From Pseudalkalibacillus sp. SCS-8 (GTDB lineage: Bacteria > Bacillota > Bacilli > Bacillales > Fictibacillaceae): a stretch of DNA of 64,000 nucleotides. Position 1 is the stretch's first letter; each line of letters opens with the position of its first letter. The translations under genes were made by a program, and so were the position numbers. This document shows, one piece after another, positions 17,593 to 26,008 of this stretch. Location of the stretch: the NCBI RefSeq assembly GCF_040126055.1, contig NZ_CP143541.1:2294001-2358000 (forward strand), read 5' to 3'. The notes beneath the pieces were generated by a model that saw only the letters and a list, made by a program, of their open reading frames with translations, made no database searches and was not told the DNA's origin.

Positions 17593-19047
17593 ATCTGGAT
17601 CCTTCGGGTGTAAGACTGTCGGACGTCGATTTTTCAATGGAATCGGCGAGCGAATCAGAACATCCCGGAATCCTTTATAGGAGAATGGAAGGAACGGCCA
17701 TAGATATGGGATGTGGAATGACTTCAGACGGACGAGCATGATGAGCCACAATGTCGATCCGAGCACGTATCCGACGACACCGAACAAGGCGGTCGCGATG
17801 AGTAAGGCCAAACGTACCAATCGGTTTGCAAGGCTGAGCTCATAGGTCGGGGTTGCAAATGAACCGAGTGCAGCAATTGCAATATAAAGAATCACTTCGT
17901 TAATAAACAACCCGACTTCGACTGCGACCTGTCCGATCAGAATGGCGGCGACGAGCCCGAGGGCGGTTGCCAGTGATGACGGAATATGAACGGTCGCCAT
18001 CCTTAAAATATCCAGTCCGATTTCAATGATGATGAACTGGAAGATCAACGGAACATCCCCCACACTCTCTGGACCGATGAATGCGAGCGGTGCCGGCATC
18101 AGTTCCGGTTCAGTCGCTAACAGATACCAAAGCGGAAGCGAAAAAATCGACAAAAATACGGCTAAGAATCGTACCAAGCGTAAATACGCGCCGACAATCG
18201 GTTTCTGTCGATATTCCTCCATATGTTGAAGATGGTGCCAGAACGTAGCAGGTGTAATTAACACACTCGGTGAACCATCAACGAAAATGAGGACGTGCCC
18301 TTCATATAAATGCACGGCTGCTGTATCCGGTCTTTCCGTATAACGGACAAGAGGATAAGGATTCCAGTGACGCCCGCACACGAATTCTTCAATCGTCTTT
18401 TCTGCCATCGGTAAACCGTCTGTGTCGATCTTCGACAAGGAATCCTTGATTTTTTCAACGATTTTAGGATCCGCAATATCCTCAATATAGGAAACGCAAA
18501 TATCCGTCTGCGATCGGCGGCCAATGTTCATGTATTCCATTCGTAATGAACGGTCCCGCACCCTTCTTCTCGTCAATGAGGTATTAAAGATGATCGTTTC
18601 GACAAAACCATCACGTGACCCACGGACAACCCTTTCAAGATCCGGTTCGGATGGACCTCGGACTGGGTATGTCCGGGCGTCAATGACGATGACCGTATCG
18701 ACCCCATCTACAATCAAGAGGGTCGGACCCCCAAGGGAAAAATCGATCGCTTTATCAAGATCGTCTTCTTCATCTATCTCCATATATGGTAGATGCGTAC
18801 GCATCAGCTTTTTTAATGGGGCTGGTTCTAATTGCTCCGGCTCCAGTTCAGACAATAATTTCATAAGATAGTGCATGATTTCGTCTTTTACAAAACCATC
18901 AATCATGAAGAAACTCATCTTTCGCCCCGCGTATTCGACTTCTAAATGAATTTGGTCGAAGCTTTTTCCGATTCCGAGCTCTCTCTTGCAATACGCGATC
19001 GTTTCTTCATAATTTTTTATCTCTGGAACATGATTTTCTCGTGACAT
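17587..19047 (-). CDS. spoVAF: SpoVAF-like spore inner-membrane protein (GerA family)
   Basis: A 486-residue member of the GerA/SpoVAF family. A soluble N-terminal region (residues 1-290) contains EVEYAGRKMSFFMIDGFVKD, SLGGPTLLIVDGVDTVIVID and RTYPVRGPSEPDLERVVRGS, followed by YLRLVRFLAVFLSIFSLPLW and about five membrane segments to residue 455. The length and these segments fit SpoVAF (about 490 residues) better than GerAA-type receptor subunits. SpoVAF sits in the inner spore membrane and, with YqhR, has been described as a channel-type amplifier of germination. Usually it is encoded inside the spoVA operon; here it stands alone, with its own start, ribosome site (AAAGGATGAGGAG) and terminator. 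No clear sigma-G promoter could be assigned by eye. Confidence 0.82.
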   Translation of the reverse strand: MSRENHVPEIKNYEETIAYCKRELGIGKSFDQIHLEVEYAGRKMSFFMIDGFVKDEIMHYLMKLLSELEPEQLEPAPLKKLMRTHLPYMEIDEEDDLDKAIDFSLGGPTLLIVDGVDTVIVIDARTYPVRGPSEPDLERVVRGSRDGFVETIIFNTSLTRRRVRDRSLRMEYMNIGRRSQTDICVSYIEDIADPKIVEKIKDSLSKIDTDGLPMAEKTIEEFVCGRHWNPYPLVRYTERPDTAAVHLYEGHVLIFVDGSPSVLITPATFWHHLQHMEEYRQKPIVGAYLRLVRFLAVFLSIFSLPLWYLLATEPELMPAPLAFIGPESVGDVPLIFQFIIIEIGLDILRMATVHIPSSLATALGLVAAILIGQVAVEVGLFINEVILYIAIAALGSFATPTYELSLANRLVRLALLIATALFGVVGYVLGSTLWLIMLVRLKSFHIPYLWPFLPFSYKGFRDVLIRSPIPLKNRRPTVLHPKDPDR

Positions 19048-19130
19048 CGCTCCTCATCCTTTCAGTTACCATCATTAACCAATTTCGTGGTAGGCATACT
19101 TGGATTTAAGGAACGTGTTTCTTCATATAT

Positions 19131-19158
19131 AAAAGAGGGTGATTGCTCACCCTCTTTT
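19131..19158 (-). terminator. Terminator of the M42 peptidase gene
   Basis: AAAAGAGGGTGA-GCAA-TCACCCTCTTTT on the minus strand, a 12-bp perfect stem with A/T flanks. Confidence 0.88.
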
Positions 19159-19167
19159 GAAAGCTGT

Positions 19168-20220
19168 TTATGCGTTCATTTCTGATTTGACATAATGGTA
19201 GATAAGACGCCCAGTATGTAAAAGGGACGTTTCATGAGTCCGTTCAAAGGCATGGGAAGCATCGATCCCCGGCCCGATTAATCCGTGTTTTACGTCAAAA
19301 CCTGCACGGATTGCAGCAGATGCATCTGATCCATAATACGGATAGATGTCAGTCTGGTATTGGATATGGTTCTTCTTGGCGAGTGATTCCAGGTGTTTGC
19401 GTAAACCGAGATGATAAGGACCACTGGAATCCTTTGCACAGATGGAAACCGTAAATTCATCGGTCGATTGACCGTCACCGATTGCTCCCATATCGACTGC
19501 CAGATATTCTTCCGTTTGCTCTGGGATATTCGAGTTTCCGCCATACCCGATTTCTTCATTATTGGAAATCAGGAAATGTGTCGTATGCGGCAATTCTGCT
19601 TTCTCTTCCATTAATAATTGGACGACATGCATTAACAATGCGACGCTCGCTTTGTCATCGAGATGACGTGACTTGATGAAGCCACTCTCTGTCACTTGCA
19701 CACGAGGGTCGAACGAAACAAAGTCACCGACTGAAATACCAAGCTCTTGAACATCATCCTTCGAAGAAACACGTTCGTCGAGACGGACTTCGATGTTTTT
19801 CTCGTCACGTTTCGCTTCTCCAGACTCCTTGTATACATGGACAGAAGTCTGATGCATAAGGATCGTGCCGGAATACTTGCGATTGTCGGACGTTTCAACC
19901 TGGCAGTATTCGCCTTCAACATGATTCCATCTGAAACCGCCGATCATCGAAAGCTTCAAGCGGCCGTCCGGCTTGATCTCTTTCACCATTGCGCCAAGCG
20001 TGTCGACATGGGCTGTCAGGAATCGATGTCGATCATTGTCTTTCCCAGGTAACGTGATCAACAAACCACCCTTGTGATTTGTTCTTGTTTCTACGCCTAA
20101 TTCCGTAAAAAACGACTCGACATGACGGATGACTTCATCTGTGTTTCCAGATGGGCTTGGAATGGTGACGAGGCCCTTGATCAGTTCCATGATTTCACTC
20201 GTATTGATGTTTTCATTCAT
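19168..20220 (-). CDS. M42 family metallopeptidase (glutamyl/deblocking aminopeptidase type)
   Basis: A 350-residue cytoplasmic dinuclear aminopeptidase. I begin at 20220 (MNENINTSEIMELIKGLVTI), 11 bases after AGGGGG; a further 27 upstream codons carry no site. Metal and catalytic residues are visible: TAHVDTLGAMV (His near 69), SRHLDDKASVAL (Asp near 182), SNNEEIGYGGN (Glu-Glu near 214-215), AVDMGAIGDG (Asp near 237) and IDASHAFERTH (His near 326). Together these define the M42 set. Substrate preference cannot be read from the sequence. It is divergent from the 293-residue exported protein at 20317, with under 100 bases between the starts. Confidence 0.88.
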   Translation of the reverse strand: MNENINTSEIMELIKGLVTIPSPSGNTDEVIRHVESFFTELGVETRTNHKGGLLITLPGKDNDRHRFLTAHVDTLGAMVKEIKPDGRLKLSMIGGFRWNHVEGEYCQVETSDNRKYSGTILMHQTSVHVYKESGEAKRDEKNIEVRLDERVSSKDDVQELGISVGDFVSFDPRVQVTESGFIKSRHLDDKASVALLMHVVQLLMEEKAELPHTTHFLISNNEEIGYGGNSNIPEQTEEYLAVDMGAIGDGQSTDEFTVSICAKDSSGPYHLGLRKHLESLAKKNHIQYQTDIYPYYGSDASAAIRAGFDVKHGLIGPGIDASHAFERTHETSLLHTGRLIYHYVKSEMNA

Positions 20221-20316
20221 TTTTAAAAATCCCCCTAAAGATGAACTATTCCTTCTAAACCATCGGACAAAATCATAATTTGTATTGACAGGATTGTCCA
20301 TGGAGGTTTTGAAGGT

Positions 20317-21198
20317 ATGAAAAGAATGATGATATTCTTGATTCTATTTGCGGCCATTTCCGCAGCATCTCTCTATATGTATCATAACCAAACTGATGAG
20401 GTAAAAGAAAGCATTATCTATTTTCCGATCGATCCGACGGTTACGTTCAAATCTGCGGATACGGTGCTGAAGATTCTTGAGGAAAAAGATGAAGATGAAT
20501 ACACGATACAATGGAAGGTCAATTCAGAGCTTGGAAAAACAGCGTATCTTAGACAGGATATCTCCCTTTTATATGAGGATGGATTGCTAAAGGGGAAGCT
20601 TTCGAAATGGATGGAGAATGAAGATGTCCTTCAACAGAAAGAGATTGTCACGAATGAGGATAGCGGTCATTTTGAAGCAATCAGCTTCCATCATGCAGAG
20701 CTTCATTATCCGAACGATATCATAAAGAGCGCCCAGACGATGAGCTATGACCAGCTGTATGTCATCGATTCGCCGTTGCAGCCACTGGAATCGTTCAAAA
20801 CACCGGAAACGAAACAAGACGAAATCAATAAGAAGATTCTTGATCATGCGACGAACCAGCAGATGAAAGTAATCTGGCATAATCTTATCAAGCATTTCAA
20901 CATCCAGGTCGACCACTATTACATGATGCCGCTGACAAAAATAAGCGATTATGATTCCATCCCTTTACCTGGATTGACAAAAGAAAAGACCGATCAAGTA
21001 ATCGGCGGTCTATGGGAAGGGATCTATAAAAATTATTTTCTTGGCATCAAGGACGGAGCTGGAGAAATCGAATCTCCTATCGGCAGCAGCCTCCCATTGA
21101 TTTTGATCAGTAAAGACATGTCACACTTGTTATTTTTAACGGAAACGCAATCAGGCAGGAACGTCCAATTCGTCCAATTCATCGATCCTTCGAAATAG
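20317..21198 (+). CDS. Membrane-anchored or secreted hypothetical protein, 293 residues
   Basis: I do not recognise the family. It starts MKRMMIFLILFAAISAASLY, an uncleaved-looking N-terminal membrane anchor or signal peptide, followed by an acidic hydrophilic body without further membrane segments or cysteines. Features seen are EEKDEDEYTIQWKVNSELGK, the segment PLPGLTKEKTDQVIGGLWEG near 225-245 and a C-terminal hydrophobic strand LPLILISKDMSHLLFLTE. The start follows GGAGG by ten bases. Located outside the membrane by inference. It stands between two minus-strand genes and is monocistronic. Confidence 0.6.
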   Translation: MKRMMIFLILFAAISAASLYMYHNQTDEVKESIIYFPIDPTVTFKSADTVLKILEEKDEDEYTIQWKVNSELGKTAYLRQDISLLYEDGLLKGKLSKWMENEDVLQQKEIVTNEDSGHFEAISFHHAELHYPNDIIKSAQTMSYDQLYVIDSPLQPLESFKTPETKQDEINKKILDHATNQQMKVIWHNLIKHFNIQVDHYYMMPLTKISDYDSIPLPGLTKEKTDQVIGGLWEGIYKNYFLGIKDGAGEIESPIGSSLPLILISKDMSHLLFLTETQSGRNVQFVQFIDPSK

Positions 21199-21205
21199 TA
21201 GACGA

Positions 21206-21382
21206 TTAGAACATGTCTTGGACGATTTTTTCACGCACGCCCGGCATTTTCATGAAACCACGGATCGCCAATGTACGAAGCAGTTTCATGCCCAACACCA
21301 TATTCAATAGCTTATAACGATTTTGATAGATGAAATATGCCGCAACACCGAGAATCAACCATTTCAACATTCCGTTTCTCAT
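21206..21382 (-). CDS. Small basic membrane protein, 58 residues
   Basis: Starts MRNGMLKWLILGVAAYFIYQ at 21382, with AAAGGTGG eight bases upstream; a GTG at 21394 is four bases after GGAGG and is also possible. One N-terminal membrane segment (residues 6-20) precedes a basic amphipathic tail (NRYKLLNMVLGMKLLRTLAI). No family recognised. Tail-to-tail with the exported protein at 20317, only seven bases apart. Confidence 0.55.
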   Translation of the reverse strand: MRNGMLKWLILGVAAYFIYQNRYKLLNMVLGMKLLRTLAIRGFMKMPGVREKIVQDMF

Positions 21383-21476
21383 TTTAATAACCACCTTTCC
21401 TCCTTACTATCTGATTTTGAAAGCAGAAATATACAAATCAATTTGCGGCCACAAATGAAAAACTTTTAAATCAAAA

Positions 21477-21507
21477 AACCCTGTAAGCGTGTCACACTTA
21501 CAGGGTT
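21477..21507 (-). terminator. Terminator of the M24 peptidase gene
   Basis: AACCCTGTAAG...CTTACAGGGTT, an 11-bp perfect stem with a 9-base loop; the minus strand continues TTTTTTGA. Confidence 0.88.
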
Positions 21508-21520
21508 CATTTTTGTTGGT

Positions 21521-22624
21521 TCAGTTCCCTACGATTTGTAGTTCTTTCGGGTATTTCGTCAAGGTTTCGCAACCATCCTTGGTTACGAGCAGATCATCTT
21601 CAATACGTACCCCACCGATGTGTGGAAGGTAAATACCCGGTTCAATCGTATAGGTCATCCCTTCCTTCAGAAGGTTGTCGTTGTTTTCACTCATGGATGG
21701 ATATTCGTGTACATCGATTCCGATACCATGACCGATACGATGAGGGAAGAAATCGCCATATCCTGCATTCGTGATGATTTCACGGGCTTTCTTGTCAAGA
21801 TCACCAAGTCTTGTACCAGGCTTGGAAATCTCCAACGTCTCTAATTGTGCCTTCAAGACGATATCATAAATTTCCTTTTGCTTATCGTTGACCTCTTGGA
21901 ATGCCACTGTACGCGTGATATCCGAACAATAGCCATCCAACACGACGCCTAGGTCGAATAGGACGAGGTCCCCTTTTTTCAATTTGCGGTCCCCAGGGTT
22001 TCCATGAGGCTGGCCTGATTTTTCACCGAACAAGACCATTGTCGAGAACGACATTTCACGGATCCCCTTCTTCTTCAACTCATATTCAATGGTTGCAAGG
22101 ACTTCCATTTCCGTGCAGCCTTCACGAAGGGCATTGACGCCTGTTTCCACTCCGAAATCAGCGAGCTCAGCTGCTTTTCTCAAGATCTCCAATTCGTTTG
22201 CATCTTTAATCAAGCGGAGTTCATGAAGCTTTTCTTCTGCACTGGTGAACGTTACGGAAGGGTATCGCTTCATCAGTTGCTCTGCGCGCTCATAGGAAAG
22301 CGTCTCCTTCTCAATCGCAACGTGTTGAGCTTCTGTTACGCCACGCTCCTTTAATGCTGAGTGAATCAGTTCCCAAGGATCATCTGCATCGCCATGCCCG
22401 ATGATTTCATATTGCCAGCCAGCATCTTTTGCTTGCGAAACTTCCATTCCAGGGCATACGAGGAATGGGTCTTTGTCAGGGAATACGAACAATCCGAGCA
22501 AGCGCTCATGAGGTTCAGTATTGAAGTTGGAAAGATAAAAGACATTGGCAGAGGAATGGATAAAGGCGAAAGTTTGTCCACTCTCCTGCAACCATTGCGA
22601 GAATTTTTCCAAACGTTGATTCAT
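21521..22624 (-). CDS. M24 family Xaa-Pro peptidase
   Basis: A 367-residue dinuclear-metal dipeptidase starting MNQRLEKFSQWLQESGQTFA. The ATG at 22624 has AAAAGG 12 bases upstream; the TTG at 22636 abuts it. An N-terminal creatinase domain covers residues 1-130 and the pita-bread domain the rest. Metal ligands are visible in LFDLGVVLDGYCSDITRTV (two Asp near 225 and 236), HRIGHGIGIDVHEYPS (His near 300), EPGIYLPHIGG (Glu near 333) and GVRIEDDLLVTKDG (Glu near 346). It would remove N-terminal residues ahead of proline, resembling B. subtilis YkvY more than PapA, but the exact substrate is not shown. Confidence 0.88.
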   Translation of the reverse strand: MNQRLEKFSQWLQESGQTFAFIHSSANVFYLSNFNTEPHERLLGLFVFPDKDPFLVCPGMEVSQAKDAGWQYEIIGHGDADDPWELIHSALKERGVTEAQHVAIEKETLSYERAEQLMKRYPSVTFTSAEEKLHELRLIKDANELEILRKAAELADFGVETGVNALREGCTEMEVLATIEYELKKKGIREMSFSTMVLFGEKSGQPHGNPGDRKLKKGDLVLFDLGVVLDGYCSDITRTVAFQEVNDKQKEIYDIVLKAQLETLEISKPGTRLGDLDKKAREIITNAGYGDFFPHRIGHGIGIDVHEYPSMSENNDNLLKEGMTYTIEPGIYLPHIGGVRIEDDLLVTKDGCETLTKYPKELQIVGN

Positions 22625-22680
22625 TATAGACCACAACCTTTTACCATGAATTCATATACAAACTAACAATATCACAAAAC

Positions 22681-22708
22681 AACCACTATACACAGTTGTA
22701 TAGTGGTT
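22681..22708 (-). terminator. Hairpin downstream of the 30-residue ORF
   Basis: AACCACTATACA-ACTG-TGTATAGTGGTT, a perfect 12-bp stem; the minus strand continues GTTTTGTG, a weak T run. Confidence 0.65.
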
Positions 22709-22736
22709 TCATGTTTACTATTTGAATGTTAGGTAC

Positions 22737-22829
22737 TTATAACCGATGTCGGCGACGAGGAATGATTGCTCTGAGTACAGATCTTGGAATGAATGTCACA
22801 AGTCGAAACAAACGACGGATCAAACCCAT
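22737..22829 (-). CDS. Arginine-rich 30-residue small protein
   Basis: A short ORF starting ATG at 22827-22829 with AAGGAGG seven bases upstream and followed by its own 12-bp hairpin. The product reads MGLIRRLFRLVTFIPRSVLR and ends AIIPRRRHRL: nine arginines in 30 residues, with hydrophobic residues spaced so that the first half could form an amphipathic, membrane-lying helix. No family recognised. The combination of ideal ribosome site, isolated position and terminator argues for a real gene missed by length cut-offs. Membrane association is inference. Confidence 0.6.
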   Translation of the reverse strand: MGLIRRLFRLVTFIPRSVLRAIIPRRRHRL

Positions 22830-22924
22830 TTTGTAATCCTCCTTCATGCTTGTTTTGTTTTATTCTTTACGTTCACGTTTTGAAGAAGGATTAAACATTT
22901 AATTGGGATGACCCCAGAACATAT

Positions 22925-23119
22925 TTACGGTTTGTCCATCTGCTCCTCTAATTCCTTTTCGATTTCTTCATTGCTTACCTGGCTTTGTCCTTCATTCTCT
23001 GCATCGGCGCCCTTCAAAACTTTTGACAATTTATGATTGATGCTCGCAAGGCTGAAGATCACATATAAAATGATGATGAATTGAACAACGAAATACGCAT
23101 ATCCGAGAACGTTTTCCAT
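22925..23119 (-). CDS. Small single-span membrane protein, 64 residues
   Basis: Starts MENVLGYAYFVVQFIIILYV at 23119 with GGAGG seven bases upstream. One membrane segment at about residues 5-27 is followed by a charged tail (LSKVLKGADAENEGQ; EEIEKELEEQMDKP) likely to be cytoplasmic and partly helical. No family recognised. It lies downstream of the NhaC-family gene but is separated from it by a terminator. Confidence 0.62.
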   Translation of the reverse strand: MENVLGYAYFVVQFIIILYVIFSLASINHKLSKVLKGADAENEGQSQVSNEEIEKELEEQMDKP

Positions 23120-23164
23120 CAAATCCCCTCCCCATTTTGGACCATCAGCTCAAAACAGAAAAAA

Positions 23165-23200
23165 GCTGTTTGGAACATGTTATGAACCAAACAGCCTTTT
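23165..23200. terminator. Terminator of the NhaC-family gene
   Basis: GCTGTTTGG...CCAAACAGC, a 9-bp perfect stem with a 13-base loop; followed by TTTTT on either strand. Confidence 0.85.
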
Positions 23201-23217
23201 TACGTCAACTTTTTCAA

Positions 23218-24606
23218 TTAACTTTGAACGGGCTCGCTATTCTTTCTGCCCACTCCGATCCCGAGATACCCTAACAGAATCGTGAAGATCGGGGAAAGGA
23301 ATAGGAAGTACACGTATGGCATGTAATCGAGGACACTGATTTCAAGGGTGGATGCGAAAAACGCTCCACTTACTCCCCATGGAATCAACGGGTTCACGAG
23401 TGTTCCCGCATCCTCCAAGGTTCTAGATAAGTTCCTCGAATCAATCTGCTGCTTCTCGAAGTGGGGTTTGAAGGTTTGTCCCGGAATTAGAATGGACAAA
23501 TATTGCTCTCCCGTCAACACGTTGACACCGATTGAAGATAATGCCGTTGTAGCAATCGTGTTTCCACGCTTATGAATTTTATTTTTCAAAAGATCGACAA
23601 ACGAATCGAGAATGCCCAAGCCTTTGACCAGGCCGCCGAGCGCGAGCGCGATCCAGATTAGGGAGATCGACCACATCATCGATTGGATGCCGCCGCGATT
23701 GATGATTTTATCAACCGTAGCTTCTCCAGTTTCCAATTCAAAACCGTTCTGTAGCATGTTGAAAATGACACTGATCGAGCCTTGGCCTTGAACGAGCCAA
23801 ATGGTAAGAATCCCCGTAATCACCCCGATAATCAGTGCTGGAATTGTCGGAAAGCGCAGCACAGCTAACAGGATGACGACCAGCGGGGAAAGCAGTGTCC
23901 ACACACTGATGTTGAACGAGTTTGCGAGCTGATCCTGTACCGGTTGAATGGATGAGAGCGCCTCATCTCCTGCTCCACCGCTTCCCATGAATATGAAAAT
24001 GATGACGGTAATCGTTAACGCGGGAATGGTCGTCCACATCAAATGCTTAATATGATCGAACAGTGCGACACCTGCAACGGCTGGAGCAAAATTCGTCGTA
24101 TCGGATAACGGCGACATTTTGTCACCGAAGCAAGCCCCGCTGATGATGGCACCAGCAGCCAATCCAGGATGGACACCAAGACTTGTCGCAAGACCCACCA
24201 ATGCGACCCCGACCGTCCCGATCGTCGTGAATGAACTTCCGGTGAAAGTCGATACGATGATCGTCACCACTAGAGCACTGACGGTAAACCAACCCGGATC
24301 AATGACCTGTGTTCCGAAGTACAGCATTGTCGGAACGGTTCCGCTCATCATCCACGTTCCGATGAGCATGCCGATGATCATCAGGATCAGCACAGGTTTG
24401 ATGCCGATTGTAATCCCGTCGACCAAGCCTTTCTCCATCTGCTCCCACTTGTAGCCGAATCCTTTTGCCATGATGGCGATACCGACGAGGGAGACGAGTA
24501 ATGGAATGTGCGGTTCTGTCTTTAAAATCAACATGGAATAAAGAATGATTCCAATCAATAACACGAACGATAGGAATGAAAACGTCTGTTGTTTCTTAGC
24601 TGTCAT
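23218..24606 (-). CDS. nhaC: NhaC-family antiporter, probably a T-box-controlled amino acid transporter
   Basis: A 462-residue integral membrane protein with about 12 hydrophobic segments, starting MTAKKQQTFSFLSFVLLIGI. The core motifs GSSFTTIGTVGVALVGLA, GACFGDKMSPLSDTTNFAPA and GVNVLTGEQYLSILIPGQ are those of the NhaC family, formally Na+/H+ antiporters. The gene is preceded by a complete T-box leader with a probable tyrosine specifier. NhaC proteins behind tyrosine T-boxes (B. subtilis YheL is the known example) have been proposed to carry tyrosine, so amino acid transport is more likely here than sodium export. Monocistronic. Confidence 0.85.
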   Translation of the reverse strand: MTAKKQQTFSFLSFVLLIGIILYSMLILKTEPHIPLLVSLVGIAIMAKGFGYKWEQMEKGLVDGITIGIKPVLILMIIGMLIGTWMMSGTVPTMLYFGTQVIDPGWFTVSALVVTIIVSTFTGSSFTTIGTVGVALVGLATSLGVHPGLAAGAIISGACFGDKMSPLSDTTNFAPAVAGVALFDHIKHLMWTTIPALTITVIIFIFMGSGGAGDEALSSIQPVQDQLANSFNISVWTLLSPLVVILLAVLRFPTIPALIIGVITGILTIWLVQGQGSISVIFNMLQNGFELETGEATVDKIINRGGIQSMMWSISLIWIALALGGLVKGLGILDSFVDLLKNKIHKRGNTIATTALSSIGVNVLTGEQYLSILIPGQTFKPHFEKQQIDSRNLSRTLEDAGTLVNPLIPWGVSGAFFASTLEISVLDYMPYVYFLFLSPIFTILLGYLGIGVGRKNSEPVQS

Positions 24607-24670
24607 TTGTGAACCCTGCCTTTGAATGATTCTCTCATTTTATGTTAACCAATTTTTCTATCTTGAACGT

Positions 24671-24909
24671 AAAAAAACTGTCGAGTACATATACAGGGGC
24701 GAACGAATCGCGGTACCACCCTGCTTGATGTCTTCAACAGCATCTTCTCTTCCATAATAAAGGTATGAAACCTATAAGCTCCACGGCTGTAATTTCGTCT
24801 GTACCCCTTCCTTAGCTTGCACCACCCGCTAAGTCTCTGATGTTTGAAGAAGTTGACTACTCGGTCCGCTTCAGCGCTTTTATGCTTTTGTGCGTTCAAG
24901 TAACAATGT
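24671..24909 (-). ncRNA. T-box leader with probable tyrosine (UAC) specifier
   Basis: On the minus strand the hallmark AGGGTGGTACCGCG lies at 24710-24723. Upstream are stem I elements: GAAGCGGACCGAGTAG with the AGTA motif, CAGAGACTTAGCGGGTGGTG with the conserved GGTGG apical loop, and on the descending side GACGAAATTACAGCCG, placing UAC (24789-24791) directly before the CCGT strand that pairs with GCGG. A T run at 24671-24677 follows CTGTTGA...TCGACAG and CAGGG...CCCTG pairings that can form the terminator. UAC codes tyrosine. The specifier is my structural reading, not a computed fold. Confidence 0.85.
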
Positions 24910-24915
24910 ATCTTT

Positions 24916-24944
24916 ACTATAAAAGCAATCCGATCATTCGTCAA
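24916..24944 (-). promoter_or_regulatory. Sigma-A promoter of the T-box/nhaC transcript
   Basis: TTGACG, exactly 17 bases, TATAGT on the minus strand, with the expected start about seven bases downstream at the beginning of the T-box leader. Confidence 0.75.
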
Positions 24945-24960
24945 GAGGTTTTTGTGCTGG

Positions 24961-25362
24961 TTATGTGTGGTCATCGAATTTTACGTCATAACCGATGCGA
25001 TTGAATTCTTTGTTCAGGTTTTCAAGGAATTTTTTTGCCGCACTTTTTAGAGCTATCGTGTGGATTGTATCTTCGGGCTCGAAGTTTTGCCAAATGGAAT
25101 GAAGCCTCCATTGATTGGAAGATTCATATTGAAAGGTCAGGATCGGTTCGTCATGGTCAATCGTCTTGAAAATGAAGTCTTTTTGGGAACCGCTGTTCAT
25201 CCACTTATCCAGTTGTGCAGCAAGCTCCGCAAGATTGTTGTGGGGATCGTGGAAGAAGAGCTTTTGATTGAAGTGGATGTTTAACTCACCTTCCATGTAG
25301 CCGAGCTCATAAGCTGAATGCTTCTGTTCAGGATTTATTTTAAAAGTGAACGTGATTCCCAT
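24961..25362 (-). CDS. Conserved-looking hypothetical protein, 133 residues
   Basis: A soluble 133-residue protein beginning MGITFTFKINPEQKHSAYEL, with AAGGAGGTAG upstream. It alternates predicted strands and ends in a helix (SAAKKFLENLNKEFNRIGYD). The pattern YELGYMEGELNIHFNQKLFF followed by LAELAAQLDKWM recalls small Bacillaceae proteins classed as DUF7878, but I hold that assignment weakly. No signal peptide, membrane segment or catalytic motif. It ends just ahead of the T-box promoter, so it is separate from nhaC. Confidence 0.6.
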   Translation of the reverse strand: MGITFTFKINPEQKHSAYELGYMEGELNIHFNQKLFFHDPHNNLAELAAQLDKWMNSGSQKDFIFKTIDHDEPILTFQYESSNQWRLHSIWQNFEPEDTIHTIALKSAAKKFLENLNKEFNRIGYDVKFDDHT

Positions 25363-25383
25363 TTCACTACCTCCTTATTTGAA

Positions 25384-25411
25384 AAAAACTGACACGGGTG
25401 TGTCAGTTTTC
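25384..25411 (-). terminator. Terminator of the yqgN-mobA operon
   Basis: GAAAACTGACAC-ACCC-GTGTCAGTTTTTTTC on the minus strand; the mobA stop codon is in the left arm. Confidence 0.85.
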
Positions 25412-26008
25412 TCTCGTTTTTAAGCCGCTGAAATCTTCAGGTGTATTAACATTGCTGAAGGACTGCTTGTGGTGTTTTGACGTATAGTTGATGAAGGCGC
25501 AGTCCGTCTGTTGAATCAGATCGGTTAATCGCCGTTTCTTTTTTTCCAATAAAGAGGGGATCAGGTCCAATACAGCGCTTGAGTAAAGTGCCGCTAAAGG
25601 CTGGAAACGGCCATCAACAGTAGGAATGACACTGCAGTCCGTTGGCAGCAGGCGTTTTACAGCAGCCAATTGCTGATAGATCGCGGTATCCATTTTGGGC
25701 ATATCACAAGCGAGCACATAGTATTCTTCAGCCGTTTCTGCCTTCATGCCGCTGTAGATTCCGGCTAACGGCCCCATTCCCTGATAGGATTCAACATCTG
25801 TAATGACGGTCACATTGGTCGCTGATGGGGAGACGTGTTCAATAATGGATGGATGGGCGACGATCACGATTTTATCCACGAGTGGCCGCAGAACGTTTAT
25901 TGCTTTTTCGTAAAAAAATTCGCCATCCATCTTTTCTAGCGCTTTTGGTGACCCGTACCGACGCGATTCCCCGCCAGCCAGGACGATACCTATATTGCGG
26001 GCCGTCAT
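25403..26008 (-). CDS. mobA: Molybdenum cofactor guanylyltransferase
   Basis: A 201-residue nucleotidyltransferase that joins GMP from GTP to molybdopterin, making the bis- or mono-guanine dinucleotide cofactor. The signature LAGGESRRYGSPKAL lies at residues 10-24, the metal-binding aspartate in LACDMPKMD near 99, and MGPLAGIYSG near 78, all standard for MobA. It overlaps the upstream yqgN gene by four bases (ATGA, 26005-26008) and ends in its own terminator. No other molybdopterin gene is visible in the window, so this copy is away from any moa/moe cluster here. Confidence 0.88.
   Translation of the reverse strand: MTARNIGIVLAGGESRRYGSPKALEKMDGEFFYEKAINVLRPLVDKIVIVAHPSIIEHVSPSATNVTVITDVESYQGMGPLAGIYSGMKAETAEEYYVLACDMPKMDTAIYQQLAAVKRLLPTDCSVIPTVDGRFQPLAALYSSAVLDLIPSLLEKKKRRLTDLIQQTDCAFINYTSKHHKQSFSNVNTPEDFSGLKTREN

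Noticed and set aside
24645..24974. 109-codon ORF over the T-box leader
   Set aside because: The sequence is explained by the T-box structure and promoter; the peptide has no ribosome site.
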